Assembly: GCF_010500845.1 (NCBI RefSeq)
Contig: NZ_JAAAMI010000011.1
Span: forward strand, 55,132 to 119,131
DNA length: 64,000 nucleotides
Direction of reading: 5' to 3'
Source of the DNA: Flagellimonas sediminis
GTDB lineage: Bacteria; Bacteroidota; Bacteroidia; Flavobacteriales; Flavobacteriaceae
Below, piece by piece: positions 8,392-18,308 of the stretch. The translations under genes and the position numbers were made by a program. The number at the start of each line of letters is the position of its first letter. Positions within the stretch are counted from its first letter, which is position 1. The notes beneath the pieces were generated by a model, which saw only the letters and a program-made list of their open reading frames with translations, did not search any database and was not told where the DNA came from.

Positions 8392-9675
8392 TTATTTGGC
8401 ATTCTTAAATGCTTTCAAACCGGCAAATTGTGATGATTTGCCCAATTCATTTTCAATACGCATAAGTTGATTGAATTTTTCAATACGCTCTCCACGGCAA
8501 CCGCTTCCTGTTTTTAAATGTCCCGCGTTTAGGGCAACGGTTAAATCCGCAATAAAACTATCTACTGTTTCGCCGCTCCTATGCGATACAAAACAATTGT
8601 ATGAATTTTTATAAGCAAGCTCGGTTGTTTCAAGCGTTTCGGTTACGGTTCCTATTTGATTCAATTTGATCAGGATCGAGTTTGCCACCCCTTTTTCGAT
8701 ACCTTTTTCTAAAATCGATTTATTGGTGCAGAACAAGTCATCGCCTACAATTTCAATTTTATCGCCTAATATATCCGTTAAGTTTTTCCAACCTTCCCAG
8801 TCATTTTCAGATAGACCATCCTCAAGCAAGACAATAGGATATTGAGTTGTCCAACTTTCCCAAAGCTTCACCATTTCATCGCTTGAAACTAACTTTTGGG
8901 AACTTTTAAAAAATTTATACATTCCATTTTCCCACATTTCACTGGCAGCGGGGTCAAGACAAATACTTACATCTATTCCCGGTTTATAACCAGCTTTATG
9001 AATTCCTTCTAAAATCATTTCGACAGCCTGTTCATTTGATTTTAAATCGGGGGCAAATCCACCTTCGTCACCAACTCCAGTGCTTAAACCTTTGGTTTTT
9101 AACACATTTTTTAAGGAATGGAACACTTCTTCGCCCATACGAATGGCTTCTCTAAATGACGGCGCGCTATGAGGTGCGATCATGAATTCTTGAAAATCCA
9201 ATGTATTGTCCGCATGTTTGCCGCCGTTTATGACATTCATACAAGGTACGGGCATTATGTGGGCATAGCTTCCTCCCAAGCACTCATATAACGGGATTTT
9301 AGCACTCTGGGCTTTTGCTCGCGCATAGGCCATAGAAACACCAAGTATTGCATTTGCACCTAGTTTGGCTTTGTTTTTTGTTCCATCCAGTTCTATCAAT
9401 AAATAGTCAAGCTCTCTTTGTGTATGGATACTTTTATCTTTAATGGCTTTCGCAATTACAGTATTTACATTCTCAACTGCCTTCAAAACGCCTTTTCCTC
9501 CATAACGTTTTTTATCGCCATCTCTTAATTCGGTGGCTTCCCTTTCTCCGGTTGATGCGCCACTTGGGACCATTGCACGGGAGGTAGTTCCATCTTCCAA
9601 CTTTAGATTCACTTCTACGGTAGGATTCCCTCTTGAATCGAGTATTTCGATCGCTTCAATTTTTTGGATTTTCAT
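8392..9675 (-). CDS. eno: Enolase
   Basis: Phosphopyruvate hydratase (2-phosphoglycerate to PEP) of 427 residues, the normal family length. It begins with the usual [12 protein letters not shown]. Catalytic landmarks are GDEGGFAPD (about 205-213), the Mg ligand regions [10 protein letters not shown] and DDLFCTN, and SHRSGET near residue 370. The C-terminal block reads [17 protein letters not shown] where most bacteria have GS.SRTDRIAKYNQLLRIE, so it looks like a divergent, perhaps second, enolase. It is one of four scattered glycolytic enzymes in this island. Behind it lies a gene remnant, which suggests the 3' side has been rearranged. Confidence 0.95.
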   Translation of the reverse strand: MKIQKIEAIEILDSRGNPTVEVNLKLEDGTTSRAMVPSGASTGEREATELRDGDKKRYGGKGVLKAVENVNTVIAKAIKDKSIHTQRELDYLLIELDGTKNKAKLGANAILGVSMAYARAKAQSAKIPLYECLGGSYAHIMPVPCMNVINGGKHADNTLDFQEFMIAPHSAPSFREAIRMGEEVFHSLKNVLKTKGLSTGVGDEGGFAPDLKSNEQAVEMILEGIHKAGYKPGIDVSICLDPAASEMWENGMYKFFKSSQKLVSSDEMVKLWESWTTQYPIVLLEDGLSENDWEGWKNLTDILGDKIEIVGDDLFCTNKSILEKGIEKGVANSILIKLNQIGTVTETLETTELAYKNSYNCFVSHRSGETVDSFIADLTVALNAGHLKTGSGCRGERIEKFNQLMRIENELGKSSQFAGLKAFKNAK

Positions 9676-9726
9676 AATTTTTGTATTTCTTTTTTCTAAG
9701 TATATATTTTTATAAAATCGAACAAC

Positions 9727-10080
9727 TTAGTTGATGCTGATTCTTTCCTTTACTTTGTACACAATTCTGATTGGTGGTTTTAATTCCAACCATTTAATGT
9801 CGTAAGGCTGTGGTACTTCAGCTTCCCAGCCATAAGTATCTTTTATAGGTTTTTGGGGCGAGTACGGGAATGGTTCTTCGGTGCGGCAAATATCGCCCCA
9901 AAACACCAGCGGCTTGTCGTTTACCTTCAATCCTAAAAAGTTGGAGGCCAAGAGGATACCGTTGTAATGATGACCACATTCAATGGGAATTTCCTTTTTG
10001 GTGGATTCCATCATATACTTTGAACCGGTAACCGTTCCTGCATCTCCTAATAAGTGAATGTTTACTTTGTTATTTTTCAT
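9727..10080 (-). pseudogene. Internally deleted MBL-fold exonuclease relic
   Basis: The 117-residue frame opens with VNIHLLGDAGTVTGSKYMM, the hallmark start of beta-CASP MBL-fold RNA exonucleases (usual form FLGAAGTVTGS). Its Asp/Cys strand IPIECG follows. It then jumps directly to a segment resembling the later part of the same family: GILLASNFLGLKVN, then KPLVFWGDICRTEEP, where family members have ...ELEV...FSGDIGR.DDP. The HxHxDH metal motif that should lie between is absent, and the family is normally about 450 residues. The protein is therefore very unlikely to be an active nuclease. It fits with the other decayed genes nearby. Confidence 0.6.
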
Positions 10081-10263
10081 TTTTTTTACAGTTTATTAGG
10101 TCATAAATAATTCTAACGGATCTTCTAAATTCTCTTTATTGTATAAAGAAAGAATCACTATTATTTTACCGATTTCCTGTACTCACGGTTCTTGACTTCA
10201 TGTGCTAACAAACCCATTCAATGGATCCAATCGGTTTTTGAGGTCTTGATCATTTATCAAATT
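10081..10263 (-). other. Intergenic stretch with broken short frames
   Basis: No intact gene. The minus strand carries two short stretches in different frames (LINDQDLKNRLDPLNGFVS, then MGLLAHEVKNREYRKSVK ending at a stop) that could be debris of one frame-shifted gene. I cannot assign a parent family. Confidence 0.25.
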
Positions 10264-10518
10264 TTAAAGTCCCCCACAACAGGAAGGTGTGTTCCCTTTA
10301 TCTTGGTCCGGTTTGCATAGCTCCGCTATTTCCTTGTACAGATCGTGAAAGTCCTCTTTGATAAGAAGGGCTAGTTTCTTGGCGGATCCGGGCTCGGAGT
10401 TTACCATCTCCAGTAATGTTTCAAAGGCTTCTTCCAGTAAGCTTGGATCATCTTCCATTGCTTGGTAAAATGGCTCTAGGTCCATGCTGTCCTGTTTTTT
10501 TAATGTTTTAGTTTTCAT
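10264..10518 (-). CDS. Small acidic protein with CCGGL tail
   Basis: An 84-residue predicted cytoplasmic protein that I do not recognise. It is acidic and largely helical (DLEPFYQAMEDDPSLLEEAF, then ETLLEMV) and ends in PSCCGGL, a vicinal Cys pair close to the C-terminus that could bind a metal or be redox active. The start could also be the internal ATG at MDLEPFY. It lies behind the Usp and lactate dehydrogenase genes in the same direction. The clean frame and ordinary composition make it a likely real gene, but the function is open. Confidence 0.6.
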   Translation of the reverse strand: MKTKTLKKQDSMDLEPFYQAMEDDPSLLEEAFETLLEMVNSEPGSAKKLALLIKEDFHDLYKEIAELCKPDQDKGNTPSCCGGL

Positions 10519-10536
10519 CTGTATTCTTTTTTAGGG

Positions 10537-10695
10537 TTAATAGATGTTTATTGGTTTAATGTGCTTTACATAATTCTTCTGAATCTTCGAGAATTTTTTT
10601 ACCGTTACTCGCGAACGCCGCAAAGAGCCAATAAGCTGGTTTAGGTCAAAGACTTGCAATTCGCCCGAATATTTTGTGACGTTCACGACATTCAT
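10537..10695 (-). pseudogene. Truncated ATP-cone domain fragment
   Basis: A 52-codon frame starting five bases behind the Usp stop reads MNVVNVTKYSGELQVFDLNQ followed by LIGSLRRSR. This matches the first strand-loop-helix of the ATP-cone regulatory domain (usual pattern V.K.SGE..PF...KL..SLRR.GA). The conserved region stops after about 30 residues and the rest (VTVKKFSKIQKNYVKH) does not continue the domain. It is best read as the 5' stump of an ATP-cone gene whose remainder has been lost. Confidence 0.55.
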
Positions 10696-10699
10696 GCCT

Positions 10700-11530
10700 T
10701 TAGATTTTAACCGTCATTACCGGAAGTGCGGAATGATTGGCCACACCTTCGGCGATACTTTTGGAAAACAAGCTTAAAAAACCTGTACTGCCATGGGTGG
10801 ACAAAGCAATCAGATCCGCAGGTTCGTGTCTTAGGAACGTATTTATTCCCGTTTCCACAGAAGGTTCGTTAGTGACGTACATCGAATAATTTTTCAAATC
10901 AGGAAACTTTTCCAAGAATTTCTTAATTGGATTCAATCCAGCAGTAATGCTATTGGTATCCGTTTGGGTGTTGATACGCAACAAACGAATATGTGCATTG
11001 CATTTTTTTGCGATCGAAATTACATGCTCGAAAGCACCACTTACATCCTCCATGAAATCAGAGACAAAAACTATATTTTTAAAAGGGAAGGAGACCTCTT
11101 CCTCTTTCACCACGATTACGGGCACATCGGATTTTCGCACGATTTTTTCAACATTGCTACCAAAAAGTTCACGGGCGGTGCCTTTCGTACCGCTACTCCC
11201 CGTGATAATAAAGTCATGATGGAAATGACCGGAATGTTTTAGAATATTACTGGTCTCAACCTGATACTCCAAGAAGGTCTGGCATTTTAGATTTTCCTTC
11301 TCCGCCTTTTTCTCAAATTCCCGCAAGGCGGATTTGGCCGCCCCGATTTCCCTAAGCGTCTTGGGGTATCTTTTCTCCTTTAACTTGTCCAGTTTTACCC
11401 AGTCTACGGGAGTATGTATCAAGTGAAAGAAATGAATTTCCGCATCGTATAGTTTAGCCATTTCAATGCCCAAATCAGCGGCTTTGTCGCAATTCTCCGA
11501 AAAATCGGTGGGTACGAGTATATTTTTCAT
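10700..11530 (-). CDS. Universal stress protein, tandem Usp domains
   Basis: A cytoplasmic stress protein of 276 residues made of two Usp folds (about 1-145 and 147-276). The first domain keeps the ATP-binding pattern G-2x-G-9x-GS (GSSGTKGTARELFGS). In the second the equivalent THGSTGFLSLFSKS has lost the final Gly, so nucleotide binding may be asymmetric. It starts MKNILVPTDFSENCDKAADL, typical for Bacteroidota. It lies 12 bases behind the lactate dehydrogenase gene and is probably cotranscribed with it, in line with a role under low oxygen or energy limitation. Confidence 0.93.
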   Translation of the reverse strand: MKNILVPTDFSENCDKAADLGIEMAKLYDAEIHFFHLIHTPVDWVKLDKLKEKRYPKTLREIGAAKSALREFEKKAEKENLKCQTFLEYQVETSNILKHSGHFHHDFIITGSSGTKGTARELFGSNVEKIVRKSDVPVIVVKEEEVSFPFKNIVFVSDFMEDVSGAFEHVISIAKKCNAHIRLLRINTQTDTNSITAGLNPIKKFLEKFPDLKNYSMYVTNEPSVETGINTFLRHEPADLIALSTHGSTGFLSLFSKSIAEGVANHSALPVMTVKI

Positions 11531-11542
11531 CCTTATTAAGTT

Positions 11543-12550
11543 TTACAAGTTGTTGTAATTTATTTTTACTTCATTCCCTGAAACCGTTGCTTTTTCAAAA
11601 CTATCAAGGTTATGTATGGTCGTATCTGCAATGTTGGTCAAGGCTGTATCGGTCAAGAATGCCTGATGGCTCGTTATCAGAACATTGCTGAAGGTCATCA
11701 AACGTGCAATGACATCATCCTGTAGTATTTCGTCCGAATGATCTTCAAAGAACAGTCCTTCCTCTTCTTCATAAACATCCATCCCAAAGTATCCGACTTT
11801 TCCTGTTTTTAAACCTTCAATGACCGCTTTGGTATCCACCAAGCCACCCCTGCTGGTATTGATAAGCATTACCCCTGGTTTCATCAATGAAATACGCTTG
11901 GCATCGATCAAATGTTTGGTGGAAGGCACTAAAGGCACATGCAGGCTTATAATATCAGCTTGGCGGCAGATTGTTGAGCAGTCGGTATAGCGGACCCCGT
12001 ACTTTTCGATGAGTTCTCCATCTTCAGAGTTGTCATAGGCCAAAATATCACAACCAAAACCGTGCAGTATTTTAACAAGGATAGCCCCAATTTTTCCGGT
12101 GCCTATTACACCAACTGTTTTCCCGTTCAGGTCGAACCCTGTAAGTCCGTTCAGCGAGAAATTCATATCCCTGACCCTATTGTGGGCCCTCATCAGTTTT
12201 CTGTTCAATGCAAGTATCAGCGCCATGGTGTGTTCTGCGATGGCATATGGGGAATAGGCTGGGACACGGGCTACTTTTATGCCAAGTTCAGCAGCCTTTT
12301 CGACAGCTACGTTGTTATATCCAGCGGTACGCAGGGCGATATATTTGATTCCTATGTCCTTAAGTTTTTCAAGTACTACCGCCGAGGCATCATCGCTCGT
12401 AAACAAACTAATGGCCTCGGTGCCACGGGCCAAGGAAGCCGTGCTTTCGGTCAACCGTACTTCAAGTAGGTTAAGCTCGTGTTTGCCTTTATTTGCAGAT
12501 AGCAAATGGGGATCTTCAAATTTATGGGTGCTGAATACGGTTGTTTTCAT
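11543..12550 (-). CDS. ldhA: D-lactate dehydrogenase (2-hydroxyacid dehydrogenase)
   Basis: NAD-dependent D-2-hydroxyacid dehydrogenase, 335 residues, close to the length and layout of E. coli LdhA. The catalytic Arg is in LRTAGYNNV (about 77), the NAD-binding motif GTGKIG at about 152-157, the second conserved Arg in NTSRGG and the active-site His in SHQAFLT near residue 298. It reduces pyruvate to D-lactate and re-oxidises NADH in fermentation. It is followed by the double-domain Usp gene 12 bases on. Phosphofructokinase, enolase, aldolase and acetate kinase in the same island support a fermentative role rather than another hydroxyacid substrate. Confidence 0.9.
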   Translation of the reverse strand: MKTTVFSTHKFEDPHLLSANKGKHELNLLEVRLTESTASLARGTEAISLFTSDDASAVVLEKLKDIGIKYIALRTAGYNNVAVEKAAELGIKVARVPAYSPYAIAEHTMALILALNRKLMRAHNRVRDMNFSLNGLTGFDLNGKTVGVIGTGKIGAILVKILHGFGCDILAYDNSEDGELIEKYGVRYTDCSTICRQADIISLHVPLVPSTKHLIDAKRISLMKPGVMLINTSRGGLVDTKAVIEGLKTGKVGYFGMDVYEEEEGLFFEDHSDEILQDDVIARLMTFSNVLITSHQAFLTDTALTNIADTTIHNLDSFEKATVSGNEVKINYNNL

Positions 12551-12572
12551 TTTCGTTTCTAGTTTTAAAATT

Positions 12573-13853
12573 TCAATTTATCCAAGAATTAAGCAGGATA
12601 TAAAGGATGCCAAGAAGGACGACCGCCCCAAAGGCATAGCCCACGAGTCGCCCTGTTTTTTTAGAGCCCTTGAAAAAGGCAATGCCCAATTTCACGGTCA
12701 TATTGCTCAGGGTCGCTGCAATGATGACATTGGATGCCAAAATCAATTTTTCATCCAATAAGGCAAATTTAGCCATGCTGATGGTTATCGCATCGGTATC
12801 TGCCAGACCCGCAATCAATGCCGAATAGTACAGACCACTTTCTCCAAAAAATTTATTTCCATAGAAAACCGCAAACAGGATGGCCACATAGATGCCGCCA
12901 AAACCGATCGCATTCCAAATATTGAGCGGATTCCCCAAATTAATGTCCGTGTTCGGCTGATCGGTATCCTTACGTATCAAAAGCAGGGAAGCTACCAGAC
13001 AGACCACCGTAAGCAGGGCAAAGGGGATTGCCAAATAGCCTAGGATGGCACTATTAAAAATATAGGCGAGAACGGCAAGTCTAGGGAACATGATCGCCGA
13101 TGCTATGATGATGCCCGCTGCGTATTTTTTTGAAAGCTCGGGAGACTGCTTGCTTCTGGAGGCATAGATCCAAGCAACTGCCGTACTCGATATCAAACCA
13201 CCCAGAATAGCGGTCAACAAGATTCCTTTTTTTGACCCAACGTATTTGACCAAAAAATATCCGATGAAGTTCAGAAAGGAGACAATGACAATAATTGCCC
13301 CGATCTCAAAAGGGTTCAGTAGGCCTTCAGGCCCATAATCCTTGTCGGGCAGAAATGGTAATATCAACAGGGCAATGATTGAAAATTTGATAAAGGCAAA
13401 AAGTTCTTCGGGCGTTATATTCTTAATGAACGAGCGGAAGGTGGTCTTGAGCGATAACAACGTAACCACAATTACAGCAGTGGCAATGGACTCTTTGTAC
13501 AAATGGCCCGAAACCATAACACCAAGAACAAATGTGGCAATCAAAGCGAGATTTGTGGTATTACCGATCATGGAATGTTTCTGCACAATGGACAAATGGC
13601 TGATGGCAAAAAACAAAATAATGGTCGCCAAACTAACAATGACCAGCCAAGGAGTATACGTCTCGTTCAAACTGCCCACCATAAAGCCTATTATGGCAAC
13701 AATCGGAAATGTTCGAATACCGGCAAACCCCTGCTCATCCTTTATCTTGTCATATTCCCTTTCCAGTCCAAGGATAAGGCCTATACCCGTGCTCAGGAGT
13801 ACCCCCAGAATGTAGGGGCTTAATAGCTCACTTATGTTTTGATGTGTTTGCAT
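12573..13853 (-). CDS. MgtC/SapB-DUF4010 membrane protein
   Basis: An integral membrane protein of 426 residues with roughly a dozen hydrophobic segments. The N-terminal third shows the MgtC/SapB signature (GIGLILGLEREYDK, about residues 19-32; FAGIRTFPIVAIIG). The C-terminal part is the DUF4010 helical domain. MgtC-type proteins are linked to Mg limitation and acid tolerance, but long DUF4010 versions have no proven function. Its start codon overlaps the stop of the site-2 protease gene by one base, so the two are translationally coupled. Confidence 0.85.
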   Translation of the reverse strand: MQTHQNISELLSPYILGVLLSTGIGLILGLEREYDKIKDEQGFAGIRTFPIVAIIGFMVGSLNETYTPWLVIVSLATIILFFAISHLSIVQKHSMIGNTTNLALIATFVLGVMVSGHLYKESIATAVIVVTLLSLKTTFRSFIKNITPEELFAFIKFSIIALLILPFLPDKDYGPEGLLNPFEIGAIIVIVSFLNFIGYFLVKYVGSKKGILLTAILGGLISSTAVAWIYASRSKQSPELSKKYAAGIIIASAIMFPRLAVLAYIFNSAILGYLAIPFALLTVVCLVASLLLIRKDTDQPNTDINLGNPLNIWNAIGFGGIYVAILFAVFYGNKFFGESGLYYSALIAGLADTDAITISMAKFALLDEKLILASNVIIAATLSNMTVKLGIAFFKGSKKTGRLVGYAFGAVVLLGILYILLNSWIN

Positions 13854-14935
13854 TATTTTTTTCTTCCCCTTGTAACCATTATCATTTCATTAATTCCCTT
13901 TACGGTCACAATACCTGTCAACTGCCCATTATCCAAGACCGCGGCAAGTTGAGAGTTATTGGACACGAGCTTTTCATACACTTGTTGTAGGGGCGTATTT
14001 GGCGCAACTATTGCGAAGTCGTTTCGCATTATATCGGACACGCGGGAATTATTTCCATATGCGGTCAACCCCTTGATCAGTTCCTTTCGTGTCAGGACAC
14101 CTATTGCCTGATCGTTCTCTACGACCACAAAGCCTTGTTCCTGGGTATTCTGCAACAACTGTACTGCTTTTTCCAAGGTTTCCATGGGCGATAGTCGGGT
14201 ATATTTTTGAATCAAAACGTCACTTGCGGTATATCCGAGGAGTGCAGATTTCGTGCTTTCCTGTACCGCTTCGGCCCCGGCCCCCAAAAAAATGAACAGG
14301 CCGATGAACACCAGCCAAAAATTGGAAAAGAACCCTAGGAATACAAATACGATGGCCAGCAATTGTCCTACCCGTGCAGCGATGGTCGTTGCCTTGAGCT
14401 TGTCCATATTGAACGCCAAAACTGCCCTCAACACTCTTCCGCCGTCCATTGGAAAAGCCGGTATCAAATTAAAAACAGCTAGGATCACATTGGCGGCCAT
14501 GATGTTGAACCAAAAATTGTCACCGCTCATATGGTCTATTTCCGAGATGGGCAACAATTGATCGGTCGAAAACAGAAAAATATAGAGAATCCCGGCAATT
14601 ATGACATTTACCGCGGGGCCGGCCACGGCCACGGCCAACTCTTGGGCGGGTTTTTCGGGCATTCTATTGAGACTGGCCACGCCACCAATGGGGTAGAGCG
14701 TAATATCACGTGTTGGGATACCATATTTTTTGGCCGTTAACGCATGGCCAAATTCATGCAGTACCACACAGGCAAACAAAGTTAGGATAAAGAGGGCGCC
14801 TGCCAGGCCTTCGGCCCATCCATGTCCCATTTCAAAGTGCATCATGAATATCCATCCAATAATGATCCAGAAGGTCCAATGGATAAATACCTTGATTCCT
14901 GAGTAGCTTCCTATATATAAGGACCATTTTTTCAT
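13853..14935 (-). CDS. Site-2 protease (M50) with CBS pair
   Basis: An intramembrane zinc metalloprotease of 360 residues. The metal site is HEFGH (about 61-65), and the third ligand lies in [16 protein letters not shown] (about 157-172). Two CBS domains follow (about 230-355), which probably sense adenine nucleotides or ionic state. Six or so transmembrane segments precede the CBS pair. The gene overlaps the spermidine-synthase-like gene upstream by four bases and MgtC/DUF4010 downstream by one, forming a three-gene cassette. The substrate is unknown; anti-sigma factor or membrane peptide cleavage is usual for the family. Confidence 0.92.
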   Translation of the reverse strand: MKKWSLYIGSYSGIKVFIHWTFWIIIGWIFMMHFEMGHGWAEGLAGALFILTLFACVVLHEFGHALTAKKYGIPTRDITLYPIGGVASLNRMPEKPAQELAVAVAGPAVNVIIAGILYIFLFSTDQLLPISEIDHMSGDNFWFNIMAANVILAVFNLIPAFPMDGGRVLRAVLAFNMDKLKATTIAARVGQLLAIVFVFLGFFSNFWLVFIGLFIFLGAGAEAVQESTKSALLGYTASDVLIQKYTRLSPMETLEKAVQLLQNTQEQGFVVVENDQAIGVLTRKELIKGLTAYGNNSRVSDIMRNDFAIVAPNTPLQQVYEKLVSNNSQLAAVLDNGQLTGIVTVKGINEMIMVTRGRKK

Positions 14936-17289
14936 GTGTGTACGATTTTAAGGGTTTTTAATCTGTACGCCAGCATTATCACTACACCGTATCCGAACAA
15001 GCCGAGCAGGAATACAAACCTGTAACCATACAGGATGGAAATGACAATGGCAAAGATCGAGGCAGCAACACCCGCCACGCTTGATATACCTAATAAATAG
15101 GGAATGCTTTTCTTCTCTTTCAGCGAGGAGGCCGTTTTTAGCAATACTGGAAAAGGGATCCCTATAAAGAAAGACGGAAGCAGTAAAAATAAGGCTATCC
15201 AGAATTCTGATAGTTGTTTATACCATATAGGGAGCAGTACATATACGGTCAATAAGGAAACCAAAACGATCAAGGCCGAGTATACGATGAGCTTACGGGA
15301 AAGATTTTTTTTGAAAGTTCCCGTCAAAAGGCTGCCCACCCCATTGCCCAGTAAAAACGTAAAAAGCAATAATGAAAAGGACTGGGAAGGGTTGGAGAGC
15401 TTTAAGTTGAGTATTTGAAAAAGATACCCTTGTATGAGTATATATGAGAATCCCAACAAAAAGGATATAAGTGCCCAGGCTCTAAATTTTCTTTGCATAT
15501 ACATAGAGGTATTTTCTGAAAAAGAAACCGATCTCCATCCGTTCACATGGTTGGATATGAACCACCCGACGATGAACAGACCAAGCCATAAGGGGGTGGT
15601 CATGGCATCGGGTATGCCATTGTTGTAATTAAAAAAATAGGGGGAATCATCGGAAACCGGACTCAAGTTTATGGATGCGGTTTTCCAAAGTTCATCATAC
15701 GCATAGGAGCCTTTGGAGATATCATACAACAGGTCGTCGAACATATACCACTTATAATTTATGTTCTGTACGATGGTATCTAAACCTTCTTGTTCGATAT
15801 AGGGAAAATAAAACGGCTCTCGATCCAATTCTACATAATGTGCCGTACCGTGTACCTCCTCGATTATTTTCGGCTCAAAAGGTTTCTTTTTAATGACCAA
15901 TACCGGGTTCATCCCGTTGGAGTAGATATAAACCTTTTTTAACGCCTCTATTTGACCTACCCCCATCCGGTCCTGAAGCTCCAAAAAGTTCGCCAGCATT
16001 TTATATACTTCCTGCCTTGCATGCATCGTAAAAAAGATGGCCCCTTCCTCCGTTAGACCATCCAGATAATCTGAAAGTGCCTCCATGGTAAACAAATAGT
16101 TCTCGGTAAGTCCGTAAAAATCTGCGCCCCTTGAACTTTTGGTCACCGGGATGGTCAACATAACGGCATCGTATTTCCCCTTGTTCTCGACCACAAAATT
16201 TCTTCCCTCGTTCACATGTACCTTTATGTTCTCCTTATCGAGGAAGGTAGAGGGATTGTATTTTTCCATCAATGCTACAAAGGAAGGGTTGACCTCTGCC
16301 GCCTCGATATATTTAAAGCCCATGAAGTATGTTGCGGCAATATCTATTCCACCACCGGGACCTATTATCAGCACGGAATCCTTTTCCTTTTCGCTTAAAA
16401 AGTTCAAAGCAAATACGGCCGGAAATCCGGATAATACTTTTCGCATTTCGACGGTATCCTTGGCAAGCTCGTCGATCTCGATGAGATCGGTGCCCGCGGC
16501 GGCATCGATAAACATAGATCTGGACACGGTACCATCAGGAAAAGTGAACTTGACCAGATCGGTCTTGCCAAATGCGCTCCAACGGCTTTCCAGTTTTTCG
16601 CTTTTAAAAGCAGGGTTGGCCATCAACCGGTACAAATCCTTGGACGGATCTTTCGCAACGGGTATATCGAAGTCCAGGCCATCTTTTGCAAATCCCATTA
16701 AAAAAATAACGCCCAGCACCAAAGGGACCAGTATTTTTGAAAAACGGTTCTTGCCTGCTGTCAACGCTATTATCAGGGCCAGCAACAGTAAACCTATGGC
16801 AATCGCCACCACCTGTACCAAGCCAAATACGTTGAGCAAAAAAACGGAGGCGAGTGCGCCTGTGGCCGCCCCTATAAGATCTAAGGCATATAAGGTTGAC
16901 ACATGCCGTTTATCCATTTCAAAAATATGGGCATAGACTATTCCGATGGCCATGAACGGAATAGTTGACAAGAGTATAAAAACGGGCAGGCTAAAACCCG
17001 AGGATGACGAAACGTCTATTTGTGAAAGGCCTAGCAAAAGGGCAAAACTGAGAAACATCGTGATTGACGGTAGTGCCATCCACCAAAGCAATGAATGATC
17101 TATCTTCTCGGAATACTTGGCATACGTTATCTGGCCAATGCCAAGACCGAGTATGGAAAAAGCAATGATAATGAGCACGAAATGAAAACTAAGAAGGTAT
17201 GAGAACAAGCGTGAAAGACTTATCTCAAAGACTATGGTCGCTGCAGTCAGCAATAAAATTATCGCTATATTGGTTGTCGATCGTTTCAT
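14932..17289 (-). CDS. Membrane protein with spermidine-synthase-like domain
   Basis: A 785-residue fusion. An N-terminal block of about six helices (1-205) leads into a soluble spermidine-synthase/SAM-methyltransferase fold (about 230-540), and a second membrane block follows (about 560-785). The nucleotide-binding loop [15 protein letters not shown] and the acidic strand EVNPSF are visible, but the full polyamine-synthase active site is not evident, so true aminopropyl transfer is doubtful. Similar membrane-anchored SpeE-like proteins are common in Bacteroidota with unknown substrates. It heads the cassette with the site-2 protease and MgtC/DUF4010 and lies 7 bases behind phosphofructokinase. 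Confidence 0.8.
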   Translation of the reverse strand: MKRSTTNIAIILLLTAATIVFEISLSRLFSYLLSFHFVLIIIAFSILGLGIGQITYAKYSEKIDHSLLWWMALPSITMFLSFALLLGLSQIDVSSSSGFSLPVFILLSTIPFMAIGIVYAHIFEMDKRHVSTLYALDLIGAATGALASVFLLNVFGLVQVVAIAIGLLLLALIIALTAGKNRFSKILVPLVLGVIFLMGFAKDGLDFDIPVAKDPSKDLYRLMANPAFKSEKLESRWSAFGKTDLVKFTFPDGTVSRSMFIDAAAGTDLIEIDELAKDTVEMRKVLSGFPAVFALNFLSEKEKDSVLIIGPGGGIDIAATYFMGFKYIEAAEVNPSFVALMEKYNPSTFLDKENIKVHVNEGRNFVVENKGKYDAVMLTIPVTKSSRGADFYGLTENYLFTMEALSDYLDGLTEEGAIFFTMHARQEVYKMLANFLELQDRMGVGQIEALKKVYIYSNGMNPVLVIKKKPFEPKIIEEVHGTAHYVELDREPFYFPYIEQEGLDTIVQNINYKWYMFDDLLYDISKGSYAYDELWKTASINLSPVSDDSPYFFNYNNGIPDAMTTPLWLGLFIVGWFISNHVNGWRSVSFSENTSMYMQRKFRAWALISFLLGFSYILIQGYLFQILNLKLSNPSQSFSLLLFTFLLGNGVGSLLTGTFKKNLSRKLIVYSALIVLVSLLTVYVLLPIWYKQLSEFWIALFLLLPSFFIGIPFPVLLKTASSLKEKKSIPYLLGISSVAGVAASIFAIVISILYGYRFVFLLGLFGYGVVIMLAYRLKTLKIVHT

Positions 17290-17296
17290 TCTATTT

Positions 17297-18271
17297 TTAG
17301 CTCCCGAAAATTTTTAATAGGCCTCGCAATTCATCATTCACTTGATGCTCTTTTACCACTCGGTCAAATGGGGTCAGGCTCAGTTCGTTGTTCAAGATTC
17401 CCGCCATGACATTCTTCCTTCCGCGCAAAAGTGCCTCTACAGCAGCTGCACCAAGCCGTATGCCCAACATTCTATCAAAAGCGGATGCGTTGCCCCCGCG
17501 TTGCACATGCCCCAGTTTCGTAATGCGCAGGTCCACGTCAGGGTTTATTTCCTTTATCTTTTTCGCTGCCACCTCGGCCCCGAGTTCATCTCCTTCTGAA
17601 ACGATTACGATAAAGGCCTCTTCACGATCGTAACTTCCCGCCTTTTCCAACAATTGGATAAAGTCATGTGCGCTTTCAGGGATCAAAATGGCATCCGCGC
17701 CGGTACCCAATCCAGAGTGGATGGCGATATAACCACAGTCCCTACCCATCACCTCGATCAGAAATATTCTGTTATGAGCTTCTGCGGTGTCCCTGATCTT
17801 ATCGATGTTTTCAATAGCCGTATTTACGGCAGAATCGAAACCGAGCGTAAAATCGGTACCGGCCAGATCGTTGTCTATGGTGCCGGGAATGCCCAAAAAC
17901 GGGAGGTCACAGATTTCTGAAAATGCCAATAGCCCTTTAAAGGTACCGTCACCGCCTATGGCAATCAGGGCATCTATCTTGTTCGTTTTAAGATTTTCCA
18001 AAGCTTGTTGTCTTCCCTCCAACGTCAAAAACCGCTTGCTCCGAGCTGTTTTTAACAGTGTTCCTCCCCGATGCGCCATCTTTTGCAATTCGCGGGTATC
18101 CAAGGGAACCACATCGCCATCTATTAGGCCTTCATATCCTTTTCGGATACCACTTAATTTTATGCTGTTCACTTCGGCAGTTTTTGCAATGGCAAATAAA
18201 GCTGCATTCATACCCGGGGAATCGCCCCCAGAAGTAAATACTGCTATATGTTTAATTTTATTAGTGTTCAT
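17297..18271 (-). CDS. pfkA: ATP-dependent 6-phosphofructokinase
   Basis: Commits fructose 6-phosphate to glycolysis; 324 residues, the length of bacterial PfkA. The start TSGGDSPGMNAAL, the nucleotide loop GGDGTF (about 106-111), the catalytic GTIDND (about 130-135) and the substrate segment LGHVQRGG are all present. Gly after GGD and Gly before TIDND mark an ATP-type rather than a pyrophosphate-type enzyme. The gene sits between a P-type ATPase and the spermidine-synthase-like gene, all on the minus strand. It forms part of the dispersed glycolytic set. Confidence 0.95.
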   Translation of the reverse strand: MNTNKIKHIAVFTSGGDSPGMNAALFAIAKTAEVNSIKLSGIRKGYEGLIDGDVVPLDTRELQKMAHRGGTLLKTARSKRFLTLEGRQQALENLKTNKIDALIAIGGDGTFKGLLAFSEICDLPFLGIPGTIDNDLAGTDFTLGFDSAVNTAIENIDKIRDTAEAHNRIFLIEVMGRDCGYIAIHSGLGTGADAILIPESAHDFIQLLEKAGSYDREEAFIVIVSEGDELGAEVAAKKIKEINPDVDLRITKLGHVQRGGNASAFDRMLGIRLGAAAVEALLRGRKNVMAGILNNELSLTPFDRVVKEHQVNDELRGLLKIFGS

Positions 18272-18308
18272 TGAATATTGTTTTTTAGTGTTGATCTTTT
18301 CTTACATT

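Noticed and set aside
16139..16936. 265-codon plus-strand frame opposite the spermidine-synthase-like gene
   Set aside because: Antisense to a clear membrane/SAM-fold protein; composition is Ser/Thr/Pro-rich without motifs.
17297..18271. Possible pyrophosphate-dependent phosphofructokinase
   Set aside because: The nucleotide loop is GGDGT and the catalytic motif is preceded by Gly (GTIDND), which is the ATP-type pattern.
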